A stretch of DNA of 6,748 bases, taken from Puniceicoccales bacterium (lineage in GTDB: Bacteria > Verrucomicrobiota > Verrucomicrobiia > Opitutales > JAIRLG01). Positions 5,995-6,748 of this stretch are shown here, piece by piece. Position numbers and translations under genes: made by a program. The stretch spans positions 1 to 6,748 of the forward strand of contig JAIRRP010000070.1 of the NCBI GenBank assembly GCA_031255915.1, given 5' to 3'. The notes beneath the pieces were generated by a model that saw nothing but the letters and a program-made list of their open reading frames with translations, ran no database searches and had not been told where the DNA came from. The stretch's first letter is position 1, and every line of letters starts with the position of its first letter.

Positions 5995-6609
5995 CTAGGA
6001 TTTTTCTCCCGTCGAAAGATGTGGATTTTGAACAACTACTTCATCGATGATGCCGTAAGCCTTGGCCTCGTCAGCTGTCATGAAAAAGTTTCGATCGGAA
6101 TCTTTCTTGATCTTCTCAATATCTTGTCCCGTAGAAGTAGAGAGAATCTCATTAACACTCTCCCGGCAGCGTCCAATCTCTTTGGCGACGATGGAGATGT
6201 CAGAGGCCTGCCCACCGGCTTCACCATAGGGTTGATGAATCATCATACGGCTGTGGAGAAGTGCATAGCGCTTCCCCTTTGTTCCCGCTGCTAAAAGAAT
6301 GGCCGCCATGCTGGCAGCTTGTCCGACGCAATAGGTCGCAATATCGCAGCTCATGAATTTCATAGTATCATAGATGGCCATCCCGTCCGTAATGCTACCG
6401 CCAGAAGAATTAATATAAATACTGATATCTTTATGGGCATCTTCCATTTGCAAAAAAAGCAGTTGTGCGACAATGGCGTTGGCGACGAAATCGTCAATGG
6501 CGCTTCCGATGAAGATAATGCGATCTTTGAGGAGTCGGCTGTAAATATCCCATGAACGCTCCTGACGTCCATCGCGCTCATAAACATAAGGTAAAGGTAA
6601 ATAGCTCAT
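5995..6609 (-). CDS. clpP: ATP-dependent Clp protease proteolytic subunit ClpP, atypical active site
   Basis: A 204-residue ClpP (typical length 195-207), the tetradecameric serine peptidase that works with ClpX or ClpA-type unfoldases. Conserved blocks are SWDIYSRLLKDRIIF, VAQLLFLQMED, the nucleophile motif GQAASMAA with Ser100, and MMIHQP with His125. Ser-to-His spacing is 25 and His-to-third-member spacing is 49, exactly as in E. coli ClpP. By that spacing the third triad position is Asn174, in DSDRNFF, where most ClpPs have Asp (DRD). The codon AAC is read from 6090-6088. Other common positions also differ: YINSSGG instead of YINSPGG, LLHSR instead of LPNSR, and QPYGE instead of QPLGG. 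The reading frame is intact, so it is probably expressed. It may be a weakly active or regulatory ClpP, or one that works in a mixed ring with a second ClpP elsewhere. The start is 5 nt after the tig stop, with no strong Shine-Dalgarno, which suggests translational coupling. Confidence 0.95.
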   Translation of the reverse strand: MSYLPLPYVYERDGRQERSWDIYSRLLKDRIIFIGSAIDDFVANAIVAQLLFLQMEDAHKDISIYINSSGGSITDGMAIYDTMKFMSCDIATYCVGQAASMAAILLAAGTKGKRYALLHSRMMIHQPYGEAGGQASDISIVAKEIGRCRESVNEILSTSTGQDIEKIKKDSDRNFFMTADEAKAYGIIDEVVVQNPHLSTGEKS

Positions 6610-6614
6610 AAGTT

Positions 6615-6748
6615 TTAAGATTTTGTCATCTCCGACGGAAGGCTGAGGACTGCATCGACATCATTTTGGTTTTCTATGTTCTTCTTAAGAAGAAAATCGA
6701 GCGTTTTCCCAAGGATAATACGCTGTTGCATATCCTGGATGCGTTGCC
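6615..6748 (-). CDS. tig: Trigger factor, C-terminal end only (partial)
   Basis: The minus strand carries an open frame entering from the right edge and ending at TAA (6617-6615); 43 codons are visible, the first full one at 6746-6744. The peptide reads QRIQDMQQRIILGKTLDFLL, then KKNIEN and a short acidic tail. The pattern IILGKTLDFLL is that of the last helix of the trigger factor C-terminal domain, the chaperone arm of this ribosome-bound nascent-chain chaperone. Its identity is strongly supported by clpP starting 5 nt downstream, since tig-clpP is one of the most widespread bacterial gene pairs. Because the fragment is short, the ribosome-binding and peptidyl-prolyl isomerase domains cannot be assessed. 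Confidence 0.75.
   Translation of the reverse strand, partial: QRIQDMQQRIILGKTLDFLLKKNIENQNDVDAVLSLPSEMTKS

Noticed and set aside
5974..6294. Plus-strand 106-residue frame opposite clpP, with TACAAT nearby resembling a -10 box
   Set aside because: It is antisense to the conserved ClpP core, and no matching -35 box or Shine-Dalgarno was found.

Overview
This window looks like part of a chromosome from a PVC-group bacterium, most likely Verrucomicrobia (Opitutae-like), with a eukaryote-associated lifestyle. The evidence is indirect: ClpP and the dihydrouridine synthase carry sequence flavours I associate with Verrucomicrobia, and there is a type III secretion (T3SS) secretin, a system reported from some Verrucomicrobia and universal in Chlamydiae. 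Base composition is moderate and looks uniform. There is no transposase, integrase, CRISPR array, rRNA or tRNA that I can see.

Layout. Positions 1-525 (+) hold the C-terminal third of an OppA/DppA-type peptide-binding protein, cut by the window edge. A 195-bp spacer follows, with a plausible sigma70-like promoter. Then comes a complete second paralogue (721-2331, +), a lipoprotein. The two copies align over 525 nt with no indel and about 57% identical residues (hand count), so they are an old tandem duplication. After a strong hairpin comes a small acidic protein with the character of a T3SS chaperone (2438-2866, +), then the outer-membrane T3SS secretin SctC (2909-4804, +). These two are probably one transcription unit.

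The right side is on the minus strand and reads leftwards: the last 43 codons of trigger factor (tig, 6748-6615), clpP (6609-5995), and a tRNA-dihydrouridine synthase (dus, 5859-4801). tig and clpP are 5 nt apart. clpP and dus are separated by 135 nt containing two hairpins. The secretin and dus genes converge and overlap by 4 nt, sharing one TTAA as both stop codons.

How the genes fit together: the left half concerns the cell envelope and host interface (peptide capture from the periplasm, T3SS outer ring and probable chaperone). The right half is housekeeping (nascent-chain folding, proteolysis, tRNA modification). The most notable observations are a ClpP whose catalytic Asp position is Asn, alongside other changes at conserved sites; a secretin gene paired with a chaperone-like gene and no other T3SS structural gene in view; and the indel-free tandem duplication of the peptide-binding protein.
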